Shown here: positions 52,901 through 61,032 of the stretch, piece after piece
How the letters are laid out: each line of letters starts with the position of its first letter
Numbering within the stretch: the stretch's first letter is position 1
Assembly: GCF_002242805.1 (NCBI RefSeq)
Contig: NZ_MCGQ01000010.1
Span: 318,726-382,725 of the forward strand
Reading direction: 5' to 3'
Length of the DNA: 64,000 nucleotides
DNA from: Streptomyces diastatochromogenes
Lineage (GTDB): Bacteria > Actinomycetota > Actinomycetes > Streptomycetales > Streptomycetaceae
The notes under the pieces: generated by a model
Databases searched by the model: none
What the model was told of the DNA's origin: nothing
The model's input: only the letters and a program-made list of their open reading frames with translations
Position numbers and translations under genes: made by a program

Positions 52901-54991
52901 GAGCGGGGCGCCGAGCCCCCGTGGGCACGGGAGCTGGCCGCCGCGCGCCGGGCCATCAAGGTCCGGATCGCAGGACAGGACCACTGGGCGGCCGTCGAGG
53001 ACGCGGGCCGGCTGCGCGACGCGCTCGGCACGGCACTGCCGGTCGGTGTCCCCGAGGCGTTCACCGAGCCGGTGAAGGATCCGCTCGGCGACCTCCTCGC
53101 GCGCTACGCCCGCACCCACGGCCCCTTCACGTCGACCACCGCGGCGGCCCGTTTCGGCCTGGGCGTGGCGGTCACCGAGGGCGCCCTGCAGCGGCTGGCC
53201 GCGAACGGCCGTGTCGTACAGGGCGAGTTCCACCCGGCGGGCATCGGCCAGGAGTGGTGCGACGCGGCCGTACTGCGCCGGTTGCGCCGCCGTTCCCTGG
53301 CCGCGCTGCGGCACGAGCTGGAACCGGTGTCGCCTGCCGCCCTGGCCCAGTTCCTGCCGCAGTGGCAGCACATCGGCAAGGGCCACGGACTACGAGGCAT
53401 CGACGGACTGGTGCGCGCCGTCGAGCAGTTGCAGGGCGCCTCGGTACCGGCATCCGCGCTGGAGAAGCTGGTCCTGCCCTCCCGCGTGGCGAACTACACG
53501 CCGTCGATGCTCGACGAACTCACCGCCGCGGGTGAGGTGGTGTGGGCCGGAGCGGGCGCCCTGCCCGGCAAGGACGGCTGGGTCTCCCTGTACGCGGCGG
53601 ACGCGGCCCCGCTGCTTCTGCCACCGCCGCATCCCCTGGAGCTGACCGCGCTCCACCAGTCCGTCCTGGACGCCCTCTCCGGCGGCTACGGCCTGTTCTT
53701 CCGCCAGATCGCCGACCAGGTCCGTGCCACCACTCACCCCGACGTCACCGATCCCCAACTGGCCGACACCCTGTGGGACCTGGCGTGGACGGGACGGCTC
53801 ACCAACGACACCCTCGCTCCCATGCGCTCCCTGCTGGGCTCGGGCCGCACGGCGGGCTCGACGGCCCACCGCGCCAAGCGCGCCGTCCCCCGCGGCCGCT
53901 ACGGCTCCCTGACGGCCGCTGCGCGCCCCGCCTCCCGCACGGGCCCGCCGACGGTGGCCGGCCGCTGGTCCCTGCTCCCCGCCCCCGAGCCGGACGCCAC
54001 CGTGCGCGCCCACGCGCGTGCGCGCGTCCTCCTCGACCGGCACGGCGTGGTCACCCGGGGGGCGGTCGCCGCCGAGGGCGTCGAGGGCGGCTTCTCGGCG
54101 GTGTACCGGGTGCTGTCGGCGTTCGAGGACAGCGGCCAGGCCAGGCGCGGCTACGTGGTCGAGGGCCTGGGCGCCGCCCAGTTCGCGATGGACGGCGCGG
54201 TCGACCGCCTGCGCGCGGTGTCCAACGCCCGCGAACGCGGCGAGGGCCTGCCCGCCCCGGGCGTCCCGGACGGCTTCGGCGGTGGCAACCCGCTCTTCAT
54301 CGACGGCGGCCACACCACCCCGAACGCCTTCGACCAGGCCGACGCCGGACTCGCCCACCCGGGCCTCGACGGCGACTTCACCTGGCCACCGGAGGACCAC
54401 CCGGCCACGCCCGGCGACTTCACCTGGCCACCGGAGAACCGTCGCGCCGACGAGTACGTCTCCCCCCGCGACCTCGCTCCCACCGACCCCTTCGCCTCCC
54501 CCGGCTACGGCGCCCCCCGGGGCGGCGGCCCGGCCTCCGCCTACGGCTCACCGGCGAACCGCGGCTTCGGCGACCGCCTCGCGCGCTCGTCCTCCCCCGA
54601 CCCGCGCGCCGTGGTCCTCGCCGCGGCCGACCCCGCCAACGCCTACGGCGCGGCACTTCCCTGGCCCGAGCCGCCGAACGATGCCGGGCACAAGCCGGGC
54701 CGCAAGGCGGGCTCCCTGGTCGTGCTGGTGGAGGGCGAGCTGACGCTGTACATGGAGCGCGGCGGCAAGACGCTGCTGGCCTGGCCCTCCGCCCCGGACA
54801 CCGCCGCGACCGACGATCCACGCCTGCGTACGGCTGCGGAGGCCCTGGCCGCGGCCGCCCGCGCGGGCTCGCTCGGCACGGTCACGGTGGAGCGGATCAA
54901 CGGCGCCCAGGCCCTGACCGCCCCCCTGGGCACCCTCCTGGAGGCGGCGGGCTTCATCGCGACCCCGCGCGGTCTGCGCCTGAGAGCCTGA
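49997..54991 (+). CDS. lhr: Lhr-like ATP-dependent helicase
   Basis: A 1,664-residue superfamily 2 helicase of the Lhr (large helicase-related) class. Walker A is VVAPTGSGKTLAAF near residue 50, the DEVH box is in VILDEVHAVAGTKRG, SAT motif in IGLSATVRPV, and helicase C shows VATSSLELGIDMG and QRVGRAGHQ. The long C-terminal Lhr-CTD has winged-helix and beta modules (GLSA-like FHPAGIGQEWCDAAVLRRLRRR). Residues ~1458-1487 contain a direct duplication of GDFTWPPE in a disordered insert. It is followed by nei, the usual Streptomyces pairing, and acts in DNA repair or replication-fork processing. Confidence 0.93.
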   Translation: MVSSAHRALDGFSPATRGWFTGAFSAPTAAQAGAWQAIREGSDVLVVAPTGSGKTLAAFLAALDQLASTPPPADPRKRCRVLYVSPLKALAVDVERNLRSPLTGIRQESVRLGLPEPEVKVGIRSGDTPAAERRALSTRPPDILITTPESLFLMLTSATRDALTGVETVILDEVHAVAGTKRGAHLALSLERLDELLPRPARRIGLSATVRPVDEVARYLSPRRKVEIVQPESGKEFDLSVVVPVEDMGELGGSPAADGNEGAEKPSIWPHVEERIADLVQAHRSTIVFANSRRLAERLCNRLNEIAYERATGEPLEEHHAPAELMGGSGAAQGAPPVIARAHHGSVSKEQRALVEEDLKAGRLPAVVATSSLELGIDMGAVDLVVQVESPPSVASGLQRVGRAGHQVGAVSTGVVFPKYRGDLVQSAVVTERMRTGAIESLKVPSNPLDVLAQQLVAMTALDTWQFDDLLAAVRRAAPFASLPESAFTATLDMLAGRYPSDAFAELRPRVVWDRVAGTITGRPGAQRLAVTSGGTIPDRGLFGVFLAGSDPKKGGGRVGELDEEMVYESRVGDVFTLGTSSWRIEDITRDRVLVSPAPGVPGRLPFWKGDQLGRPLELGRAVGAFQREVGSLPKDDARLRLLAAGLDTWAADNVLSYLDEQREACGHVPDDRTIVVERFRDELGDWRVVVHSPFGAQVHAPWALALGARLSERYGMDAQVMHADDGIVLRLPDADLMGLDLLDQEPMKAGTEYDSEQAPVGAADVAFDKGEVDQIVTDQVGSSALFASRFRECAARALLLPRRNPGKRTPLWQQRQRAAQLLQVASEFGSFPIILEAVRECLQDVFDVPGLVELMGDIESRKVRLVEVTTPEPSPFARSLLFGYVAQFLYEGDSPLAERRAAALSLDSRLLAELLGQAELRELLDADVLTELERELQWLTEDRRVKDVEGVADVLRLLGPLTDAELAERGAEPPWARELAAARRAIKVRIAGQDHWAAVEDAGRLRDALGTALPVGVPEAFTEPVKDPLGDLLARYARTHGPFTSTTAAARFGLGVAVTEGALQRLAANGRVVQGEFHPAGIGQEWCDAAVLRRLRRRSLAALRHELEPVSPAALAQFLPQWQHIGKGHGLRGIDGLVRAVEQLQGASVPASALEKLVLPSRVANYTPSMLDELTAAGEVVWAGAGALPGKDGWVSLYAADAAPLLLPPPHPLELTALHQSVLDALSGGYGLFFRQIADQVRATTHPDVTDPQLADTLWDLAWTGRLTNDTLAPMRSLLGSGRTAGSTAHRAKRAVPRGRYGSLTAAARPASRTGPPTVAGRWSLLPAPEPDATVRAHARARVLLDRHGVVTRGAVAAEGVEGGFSAVYRVLSAFEDSGQARRGYVVEGLGAAQFAMDGAVDRLRAVSNARERGEGLPAPGVPDGFGGGNPLFIDGGHTTPNAFDQADAGLAHPGLDGDFTWPPEDHPATPGDFTWPPENRRADEYVSPRDLAPTDPFASPGYGAPRGGGPASAYGSPANRGFGDRLARSSSPDPRAVVLAAADPANAYGAALPWPEPPNDAGHKPGRKAGSLVVLVEGELTLYMERGGKTLLAWPSAPDTAATDDPRLRTAAEALAAAARAGSLGTVTVERINGAQALTAPLGTLLEAAGFIATPRGLRLRA

Positions 54992-55048
54992 GCGCAGCGG
55001 CCCCGGGCACGGCCGTCCTGCGTCACCCCACCGTGGCACCCTTGACGC

Positions 55049-55894
55049 ATGCCCGAAGGTGACACGGTCTGGCAGGCCGCGAAGCGGCTGCACGAGGCCC
55101 TCGCGGGCAAGGTGCTGACCCGCAGCGACTTCCGGGTGCCGAAGTACGCGACGGTCGACCTCACGGGCCGTACGGTCCTGAGCACGACCCCGCGCGGCAA
55201 ACACCTGCTCACCCGCTTCGAGGGCGATCTGACCCTGCACACGCATCTGCGCATGGAGGGCGCCTGGAAGGTGTACGGCACGGGCGAGCGCTGGCGGGGC
55301 GGTCCGGCGCACCAGATCCGGGCGATCCTCGGCACCGCCGACCGCACGGCCGTCGGCTACCGCCTCCAAGTGCTGGAGTTCCTGCGCACCGGCGAGGAGG
55401 AGCGCGTCGTCGGCCATCTCGGCCCCGACCTGCTCGGCCCGGACTGGGACCCCGAGCGCGCCCTCGCCAACCTCCTCACGGACCCCGCCCGCCCCCTCGG
55501 CGAGGCCCTGCTCGACCAGCGCAATCTCGCCGGCATCGGCAACGTCTACAAGAGCGAGCTGTGCTTCCTGCTCGGCGTGACGCCCTGGCTGCCGGTCGGC
55601 GCCCTGCCCGCGGACCGCGCCGCCAAGCTGCCCGCCCTCGCCAAGAAGCTCCTGGAGGCCAACCGCGACCGCCCGGTCCGCCAGACCACGGGCCTGCACC
55701 GGCAGGACCTGTTCGTGTACGCCCGCGCGCCCCGCCCCTGCCTGCGCTGCCGCACGCCGGTCCGGGTGGCCGACCAGGGCGACGGATCCCAGGAACGCCC
55801 CACCTACTGGTGCCCGTCCTGCCAGACGGGCCCCGCACCGGCACCGGGAACGGCACAGCAGTGGCGCAACCGCTATCCCCGTCCAACTAATTGA
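55049..55894 (+). CDS. nei: Endonuclease VIII-family DNA glycosylase Nei
   Basis: A 281-residue Fpg/Nei glycosylase starting PEGDTVWQAAKRLHE (catalytic Pro2 and Glu3). The H2TH region is GEALLDQRNLAGIGNVYKSELCF and a C-terminal CxxC...CxxC zinc finger (CLRCRTPV ... WCPSCQ) is present. It excises oxidised pyrimidines and nicks the strand. 57 bases after lhr; a shared repair operon is likely. Its TGA overlaps a palindromic operator for the next gene. Confidence 0.93.
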   Translation: MPEGDTVWQAAKRLHEALAGKVLTRSDFRVPKYATVDLTGRTVLSTTPRGKHLLTRFEGDLTLHTHLRMEGAWKVYGTGERWRGGPAHQIRAILGTADRTAVGYRLQVLEFLRTGEEERVVGHLGPDLLGPDWDPERALANLLTDPARPLGEALLDQRNLAGIGNVYKSELCFLLGVTPWLPVGALPADRAAKLPALAKKLLEANRDRPVRQTTGLHRQDLFVYARAPRPCLRCRTPVRVADQGDGSQERPTYWCPSCQTGPAPAPGTAQQWRNRYPRPTN

Positions 55895-55920
55895 CGGACC
55901 GTCAGAAACGCTCGTACCGT
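55891..55920 (+). promoter_or_regulatory. Promoter and palindromic operator of the SDR gene
   Basis: TTGACG (55891-55896), 18-base spacer, TACCGT (55915-55920); ATG 55927 follows 6 bases later, so the mRNA is probably leaderless. The dyad TGACGGACCGTCA (55892-55904) overlaps the -35, a position suited to repression. Confidence 0.55.
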
Positions 55921-55926
55921 CCCTGT

Positions 55927-56691
55927 ATGCCCCTCAAGGCGTACGACCTCACCGGACGCACCGCGTTCGTCACCGGAGCCGCCGGCGGCATCGGCCGGGC
56001 GTCCGCCGTCCTGCTCGCGGCGGCGGGAGCCGCGGTGCACTGCGCCGACCTGGACGCGGACGGCCTGCACGGCACCGCCAAGCTGATCGAGGACCGCGGC
56101 GGCACGGCCCGTACGCATGTCGTCGACGTCACCGACCGGACCTCTCTCGCGGAGGCCGTCCGTTCCTGCGGACGCCTGGACGTCATGGCCGCGATCGCCG
56201 GGATCATGCACAGCAGCCCGGTCCTGGAGACCCGGGACGAGGACCTGGACCGGGTCCTCAGCGTCAACTTCAAGGGTGTGCTGTACGCCTGCCAGGAGGC
56301 GGCCCGACTGATGCTCGCCCACGACACCCGGGGCAGCATCGTCACCATGGCCTCCGGCGCGGTCGACACCGGCGGCCCCGGGCTGCTCTGCTACGGCGCG
56401 GCGAAGGCGGCCGTGGTCCAGCTGACGAAGACGCTGGCCTCCGAGGTCGGCCGGCACGGCATCCGGGTCAACGCGGTCGCACCGGGCTGGATCCGAACCC
56501 CCATGACCGACCGTCACGACCGGGCGGCGCAGGCGCACACCGAGTCGCTGATGGCCCGGATGTCCCCGCTGGGCCGGGTCGGCGAGCCGGACGACGTCGC
56601 GCACACGGTGCTGTACCTGGCGTCGGACGCGTCGGCGTTCACGACGGGTCAGATCCTGCGCCCGAACGGGGGCGTGGCGATGCCCTGGTAG
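55927..56691 (+). CDS. Short-chain dehydrogenase/reductase (SDR)
   Basis: A 254-residue classical SDR with the cofactor motif TGAAGGIGRAS, DLDADG at the end of strand 2 (NAD preference), active-site Ser in VTMASGAVDT and YGAAKAAVV (the YxxxK pair). The C-terminal motif PNGGVAMPW closes the fold. The substrate is a hydroxyl or keto compound I cannot identify. ATG 55927 is preferred over an upstream frame inside nei. It is alone downstream of nei with its own promoter. Confidence 0.9.
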   Translation: MPLKAYDLTGRTAFVTGAAGGIGRASAVLLAAAGAAVHCADLDADGLHGTAKLIEDRGGTARTHVVDVTDRTSLAEAVRSCGRLDVMAAIAGIMHSSPVLETRDEDLDRVLSVNFKGVLYACQEAARLMLAHDTRGSIVTMASGAVDTGGPGLLCYGAAKAAVVQLTKTLASEVGRHGIRVNAVAPGWIRTPMTDRHDRAAQAHTESLMARMSPLGRVGEPDDVAHTVLYLASDASAFTTGQILRPNGGVAMPW

Positions 56692-56917
56692 CGTCCCCCG
56701 CCCGCCAGGCAGCCGCCCACCGCCCCGTTTCCACGGCCCCCACCGCCCGTCTCTTGGACACACAGTGCACAGGGAGCACGCTCAGCCCCCATCCGCTGAC
56801 CGCGACGGCCCCTTCGAGTACCCCGGCGCCCGACCCCACGGCGATCCGCAGCACCGCCCACCACCACACCGCCCCCAGCACGAGAACGGGCCCCCAGCGC
56901 AGTATCCGCCCCACCAT
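56639..56917 (-). CDS. Small membrane protein, antisense overlap with SDR end
   Basis: A 92-residue protein with one or two membrane helices (WGPVLVLGAVWWWAVLRIAV and VLEGAVAVSGWGLSVLPVH) and a basic tail. GGAGG lies 8 bases before ATG 56917, and a similar protein is familiar from other Streptomyces. The last 53 bases overlap the SDR 3' end on the other strand. Function unknown; existence is fairly likely. Confidence 0.55.
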   Translation of the reverse strand: MVGRILRWGPVLVLGAVWWWAVLRIAVGSGAGVLEGAVAVSGWGLSVLPVHCVSKRRAVGAVETGRWAAAWRAGDATRASPRPRSGAGSDPS

Positions 56918-57012
56918 GGCCGCCACCTCCAGCGGGAAGCTAGAACGCCTCGTGACCCGCACGGGAGGCGCACCGAGGGCTCACCGATGCAACACCGGGC
57001 ACTCCGGCACGC

Positions 57013-57483
57013 TCACGCGTTCTCCGCCTGGAACATCCAGTGATGCTTCTCCAGGTCCGCGGTGATGCCGATGAGGATGTCCTGCGACACCGGATCGGCC
57101 TCCCCGGTCGCCTCGACCCGCTCCCGCATCCGGGTGATCACCGCACCGAGGGCGTCGACCATCGTCCGGACCGCGTCCGTGTCCTTGACCCAGCCGGCCG
57201 GGGCGGTCCCGATGCCGCTGCCGGAGGCCACCGTGGCCGCGCGCCCGTCGGGTGGGACCCCGAGGGCGGATGCCCGCTCGGCCACCGTGTCGGAGTGCGT
57301 TCGGGCGGAGTCGACGACCTCGTCGAGCTGGAGGTGGATGGACCGGAAGCGGGGTCCGACGACGTTCCAGTGGATCTGCTTGGCGACCAGGGAGAGGTCC
57401 ACCAGGTCGACGAGGGCGCCGTGCAGCGCCTCGGACACGGTCTTCAGATCGTGATCGGGCAACGGGCTCTTCACGACGTACAT
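57013..57483 (-). CDS. dps: Dps-family DNA-binding ferritin (DpsB type)
   Basis: A 156-residue Dps. The ferroxidase ligands are visible in AKQIHWNVVGPRF and IHLQLDEVVDSARTHSD (His, Asp, Glu from adjacent subunits), and the C-terminus ends LEKHHWMFQAENA. It oxidises and stores iron and protects DNA under stress. GGAGG is 7 bases before ATG 57483. In S. coelicolor the Dps gene in this chromosomal position is called dpsB. No reliable promoter was identified in the 199 bases upstream. Confidence 0.92.
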   Translation of the reverse strand: MYVVKSPLPDHDLKTVSEALHGALVDLVDLSLVAKQIHWNVVGPRFRSIHLQLDEVVDSARTHSDTVAERASALGVPPDGRAATVASGSGIGTAPAGWVKDTDAVRTMVDALGAVITRMRERVEATGEADPVSQDILIGITADLEKHHWMFQAENA

Positions 57484-57593
57484 CCGGTTTCCTCCGGTGG
57501 TTCGGCGCCGGCACGTCCCTCCACGATGACCGCCCAGTCGAATACCGGCAAATGGAGGCAAAAGAGACATGAATCACACGCCCGGACCACACG

Positions 57594-57647
57594 AAAGCCC
57601 CGGCCGGGCTTCCCCAGGTCTCCCTGGACAAGCCCGGCCGGGGCTTC
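57594..57647 (-). terminator. Perfect 17-bp terminator after clgR
   Basis: Arms AAGCCCCGGCCGGGCTT (57595-57611) and 57630-57646 pair perfectly; the loop itself carries a CCAGG/CCTGG stem. It lies 36 bases beyond the clgR stop and upstream of dps. Confidence 0.9.
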
Positions 57648-57682
57648 ACACGTTCGGGGTCGCTAAGCCGCGTACGCGGACG

Positions 57683-58057
57683 TCACGCGGCGACCACGTC
57701 CACCGCACCGGCGGGCGCCTTGATGGTCACCCGTTCCGGTGGCACACCGGCCACCGACACGGAACCCAGCACCGGACGGACCGGCGTGGGCACGGGCTCG
57801 GTGGCCGTGGCGGACTGGGCCAGCTCGGCGAGCGCGAGTTCGTCGCTCACCTCTCGCATCAGTTCCGACATCCGTACGTCCAGCGCGTCGCAGATGGCGG
57901 AGAGCAGCTCGGAGGAAGCCTCCTTCTGCCCCCGCTCCACCTCGGAGAGATAGCCGAGTGAGACTCGGGCGGACGAGGAGACTTCGCGCAGAGTACGGCC
58001 CTGGCGTTGGCGCTGCCGACGCAGCACGTCACCAAGCAGGCGACGGAGCAGAATCAT
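57683..58057 (-). CDS. clgR: Clp gene regulator ClgR
   Basis: A 124-residue Xre-type activator: helix-turn-helix [30 protein letters not shown], then an acidic linker and a C-terminus ending VDVVAA. The gene follows pgsA-cinA as in other actinobacteria, where ClgR drives clp and lon protease genes. The terminal AA resembles the double-alanine end reported as the ClpP-dependent degradation signal of ClgR and PopR. ATG 58057 has GGAG just upstream. Confidence 0.82.
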   Translation of the reverse strand: MILLRRLLGDVLRRQRQRQGRTLREVSSSARVSLGYLSEVERGQKEASSELLSAICDALDVRMSELMREVSDELALAELAQSATATEPVPTPVRPVLGSVSVAGVPPERVTIKAPAGAVDVVAA

Positions 58058-58166
58058 CGGTGGCTCCCTCCTCGGACCGCGTAGCCGCATCCTTCTCGCC
58101 CCACCGTACCGCCTTGCGCCGCGGCCGTGCGGGGAGCGATGTCGTGTTCACTCAGGGCTGCAAACA

Positions 58167-58712
58167 TCAAAACCCCCCGTTCCGTTCCGTATCCTGTGCC
58201 CGCTCATTCCCGGTCTGTTCGCCCGCAAGCTCCCTCAGGAGCAGTGCGAGTACGCTCCGTACACTCTCCATACGAATTTCCGCACGGTCGCCGTTCAACC
58301 GCAGCGCCGCCACTTTTCCGCCACCGGCAGAACCGGAGCTGGAGGTGAGCGGCCCGTCGACGGCCACGAAGACCGTCCCGACGGGCCTGCCGTCCTGCGG
58401 TTCGGGCCCGGCGACACCGGTCGTCGCAATCCCCCAGTCGGCTCCCAGGGCCTTGCGCACCCCGGCCGCCATCTGGGCCGCGACCTGCGGATCCACCGCA
58501 CCCTGCGCCGCCAGCAGAGTGGCGTCGACCGCCAGCAGCTCGTGCTTCAGCTCGGTGGCGTAGGCGGTGACCGAACCCCGGAAGACCTTGGACGCCCCGG
58601 GGACGGCCGTGATCTCCGCCGCGACGAGACCACCGGTGAGCGACTCCGCGACGGCGAGGCTCTCGCCCCTCACGGTCAGTAGTCGCACCACTTCGGTGGC
58701 CGGGGAACTCAC
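58167..58712 (-). CDS. cinA: CinA-family nicotinamide-nucleotide amidohydrolase
   Basis: A 181-residue single-domain CinA C-terminal protein: ESLAVAESLTGGLVAAEIT (nucleotide-binding ESLTGG), TAYATELKHELL and GIATTGVAGPEPQDGRPVGTVFVAV. It deamidates NMN to nicotinic acid mononucleotide in NAD recycling. GTG 58712 overlaps the pgsA stop (GTGA). Confidence 0.92.
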   Translation of the reverse strand: MSSPATEVVRLLTVRGESLAVAESLTGGLVAAEITAVPGASKVFRGSVTAYATELKHELLAVDATLLAAQGAVDPQVAAQMAAGVRKALGADWGIATTGVAGPEPQDGRPVGTVFVAVDGPLTSSSGSAGGGKVAALRLNGDRAEIRMESVRSVLALLLRELAGEQTGNERAQDTERNGGF

Positions 58713-59470
58713 GCTTCCTTCTCCTCCAACGCTGCCGCGCGCTCGGCGATTCCCTGCCGGCGCAGCACAATGGCTTGTCTCACGTAGTCGAGACCGGTGA
58801 CGACGGTGAGGACGACCGCCACAGCCATCACCCAGAACCTCAGGGTGGCCAGCCACCCCGTCAGTGCCAGGACGTACATCCCGACGGCCACGCCCTGGGT
58901 GAGCGTCTTGAGCTTGCCGCCCCGGCTCGCGGGGATCACGCCGTAGCGAATGACCAGAAAACGCATCAGCGTGATGCCGAGTTCCCGACCGAGGATCACG
59001 GCCGTCACCCACCACGGCAGATCGCCCAGGGCGGACAGACAGATGAGCGCCGCCCCCATGATCGCCTTGTCGGCGATGGGGTCGGCGATCTTCCCGAAGT
59101 CGGTGACCAGGTTGTAGGTGCGCGCCAGATGCCCGTCGAACAGGTCGGTGATCATGGCGACGGCGAAGGCCGCCCAGGCCAGCGAGCGCCAGGCCGGGTC
59201 GTAGCCACCGCCCGCCAGCATCAGCGCCACGAATCCGGGCACCAGCACCAGCCGGAGCATCGTCAGCAGATTGGCGACGTTCCACACGCTGGCCTGGTTG
59301 ACGGCCGCGGCCGCGATCTTCGCGCCACGCGGGGGCTTCACGCCTTCGCCGGCGGAGCCGGAAGCAGTACCGGAGACCTCGGACGCAGCGCCGTCGGCAG
59401 CGGCGGCGGAACCCCGCGCGCCCTGCGCGCCGGAGGAGCCGCCCGCGGCGGATGCCGGGACTCCGGTCAT
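58709..59470 (-). CDS. pgsA: CDP-diacylglycerol-glycerol-3-phosphate 3-phosphatidyltransferase
   Basis: A 253-residue membrane enzyme. The CDP-alcohol phosphotransferase motif D-G-x2-A-R-x8-G-x3-D-x3-D is complete in [20 protein letters not shown]. The first ~50 residues are Ala/Gly-rich and probably disordered. It makes phosphatidylglycerol phosphate from CDP-diacylglycerol. ATG 59470 overlaps the rimO stop (ATGA), coupling rimO-pgsA-cinA. Confidence 0.93.
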   Translation of the reverse strand: MTGVPASAAGGSSGAQGARGSAAAADGAASEVSGTASGSAGEGVKPPRGAKIAAAAVNQASVWNVANLLTMLRLVLVPGFVALMLAGGGYDPAWRSLAWAAFAVAMITDLFDGHLARTYNLVTDFGKIADPIADKAIMGAALICLSALGDLPWWVTAVILGRELGITLMRFLVIRYGVIPASRGGKLKTLTQGVAVGMYVLALTGWLATLRFWVMAVAVVLTVVTGLDYVRQAIVLRRQGIAERAAALEEKEA

Positions 59471-60939
59471 CTGCCCGCCTCCTCACTACACGCGAGCGAG
59501 CCGGTCAGCGGCTCGGCGACCAGGTCGACACCTTCCGTACCGACCACCTTCGCCTCGACCATACGTCCGACGCTCAGGCCCTCGCCGCTCGTGAGCAGCA
59601 CCTGGCCGTCGGTCTCCGGCGCCTGGTGCGCGCCACGGCCGTACACGCCCTCCTCCTCGTCCACGGACTCCACGAGGACGTGCACGGTCTGCCCGACGCG
59701 CTCCTCGGAGCGCTGGGAGACGAGGTCCTCGGCGAGCCGGGAGATGTGGGCCAGGCGCTCGGCGACGACGTCCTCGTCGAGCTTGTTGTCGTACGTGGCC
59801 GCCTCCGTGCCCTCCTCGTCGGAGTAGCCGAAGACACCGATCGCGTCCAGGCGGGCGCCGGTCAGGAAGCGCTCCAGCTCGGCCAGGTCCGACTCGCTCT
59901 CGCCGGGGAAGCCGACGATGAAGTTGGAGCGCACGCCGGCCTCGGGGGCCTTGCTGCGGATGGTGTCCAGCAGCTCCAGGAAGCGGTCGGTGTCACCGAA
60001 GCGGCGCATGGCGCGCAGCACGTCGGGCGCGGAGTGCTGGAAGGACAGGTCGAAGTAGGGGGCGACCTTCGGGGTCGACGTCAGTACGTCGATCAGGCCC
60101 GGGCGCATCTCGGCCGGCTGCAGGTAGCTCACCCGCACGCGCTCGATGCCGTCGACCTCGGCCAGCTCCGGCAGCAGGGACTCCAGCAGGCGGATGTCGC
60201 CCAGGTCCTTGCCGTAGGAGGTGTTGTTCTCGGAGACCAGCATGATCTCCTTCACGCCCTGCTCGGCCAGCCACCGCGTCTCGTTCAGCACGTCGCTCGG
60301 GCGGCGCGAGATGAAGGAGCCGCGGAAGGACGGGATGGCGCAGAAGGAGCAGCGCCGGTCGCAGCCGGAGGCGAGCTTGACCGAGGCGACCGGGGCGCCG
60401 TCCAGGCGGCGGCGCAAGGGCGCGCGCGGGCCGGAGACCGGCGCGACTCCCTCGGGGAGGTCGGCCGGGCCGTGACCGGGCAGCGCGACGGAGGCGGCCG
60501 ACTCCTGGCGCTCGGCCGGGCTGATCGGCAGCAGCTTGCGGCGGTCGCGCGGGGTGTGGGCGGCGTGGATGCCGCCGGACAGGATGGTCTGCAGGCGGTC
60601 GGAGATGTCGGCGTAGTCGTCGAAGCCGAGCACGCCGTCGGCCTCGGGCAGCGCCTCGGCCAGCTCCTTGCCGTACCTCTCGGCCATGCAGCCCACCGCC
60701 ACGACGGCCTGGGTTCTGCCGTGATCCTTGAGGTCGTTGGCCTCCAGCAGGGCGTCGACGGAGTCCTTCTTGGCGGCTTCGACGAAGCCACAGGTGTTGA
60801 CCACGGCGACATCGGCGTCCGCGGCGTCCTCGACGAGCTGCCAGCCGTCCGCCTCCAAACGGCCTGCGAGCTCCTCCGAGTCCACCTCGTTACGGGCGCA
60901 GCCGAGAGTGACGAGTGCGACGGTACGGCGTTCAGGCAT
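59467..60939 (-). CDS. rimO: Ribosomal protein S12 methylthiotransferase RimO
   Basis: A 490-residue radical SAM methylthiotransferase. N-terminal UPF0004 cysteines are in [19 protein letters not shown] and [10 protein letters not shown]. The SAM cluster is Cys193/197/200 in [13 protein letters not shown], and a C-terminal TRAM domain is present. It adds a methylthio group to S12 Asp. ATG 60939 gives the usual start [14 protein letters not shown]. Confidence 0.95.
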   Translation of the reverse strand: MPERRTVALVTLGCARNEVDSEELAGRLEADGWQLVEDAADADVAVVNTCGFVEAAKKDSVDALLEANDLKDHGRTQAVVAVGCMAERYGKELAEALPEADGVLGFDDYADISDRLQTILSGGIHAAHTPRDRRKLLPISPAERQESAASVALPGHGPADLPEGVAPVSGPRAPLRRRLDGAPVASVKLASGCDRRCSFCAIPSFRGSFISRRPSDVLNETRWLAEQGVKEIMLVSENNTSYGKDLGDIRLLESLLPELAEVDGIERVRVSYLQPAEMRPGLIDVLTSTPKVAPYFDLSFQHSAPDVLRAMRRFGDTDRFLELLDTIRSKAPEAGVRSNFIVGFPGESESDLAELERFLTGARLDAIGVFGYSDEEGTEAATYDNKLDEDVVAERLAHISRLAEDLVSQRSEERVGQTVHVLVESVDEEEGVYGRGAHQAPETDGQVLLTSGEGLSVGRMVEAKVVGTEGVDLVAEPLTGSLACSEEAGR

Positions 60940-60978
60940 GGGCTCAAGACTACTTCGTCCGTCCGACACCCCACGTCG

Positions 60979-61008
60979 AAGGGGTTGGCCGATCTTGGCC
61001 AACCCCTT
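60979..61008 (-). terminator. Terminator of the RodZ-like gene
   Basis: AAGGGGTTGGCC-N6-GGCCAACCCCTT, a perfect 12-bp stem 24 bases after the RodZ-like stop and 40 bases upstream of rimO. Confidence 0.88.
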
Positions 61009-61032
61009 CACATCCGCTCCCCCAAGGGCCTG

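Noticed and set aside
49970-53386. A 1,138-codon open frame on the minus strand
   Set aside because: Antisense to the Lhr helicase, which has all helicase motifs.
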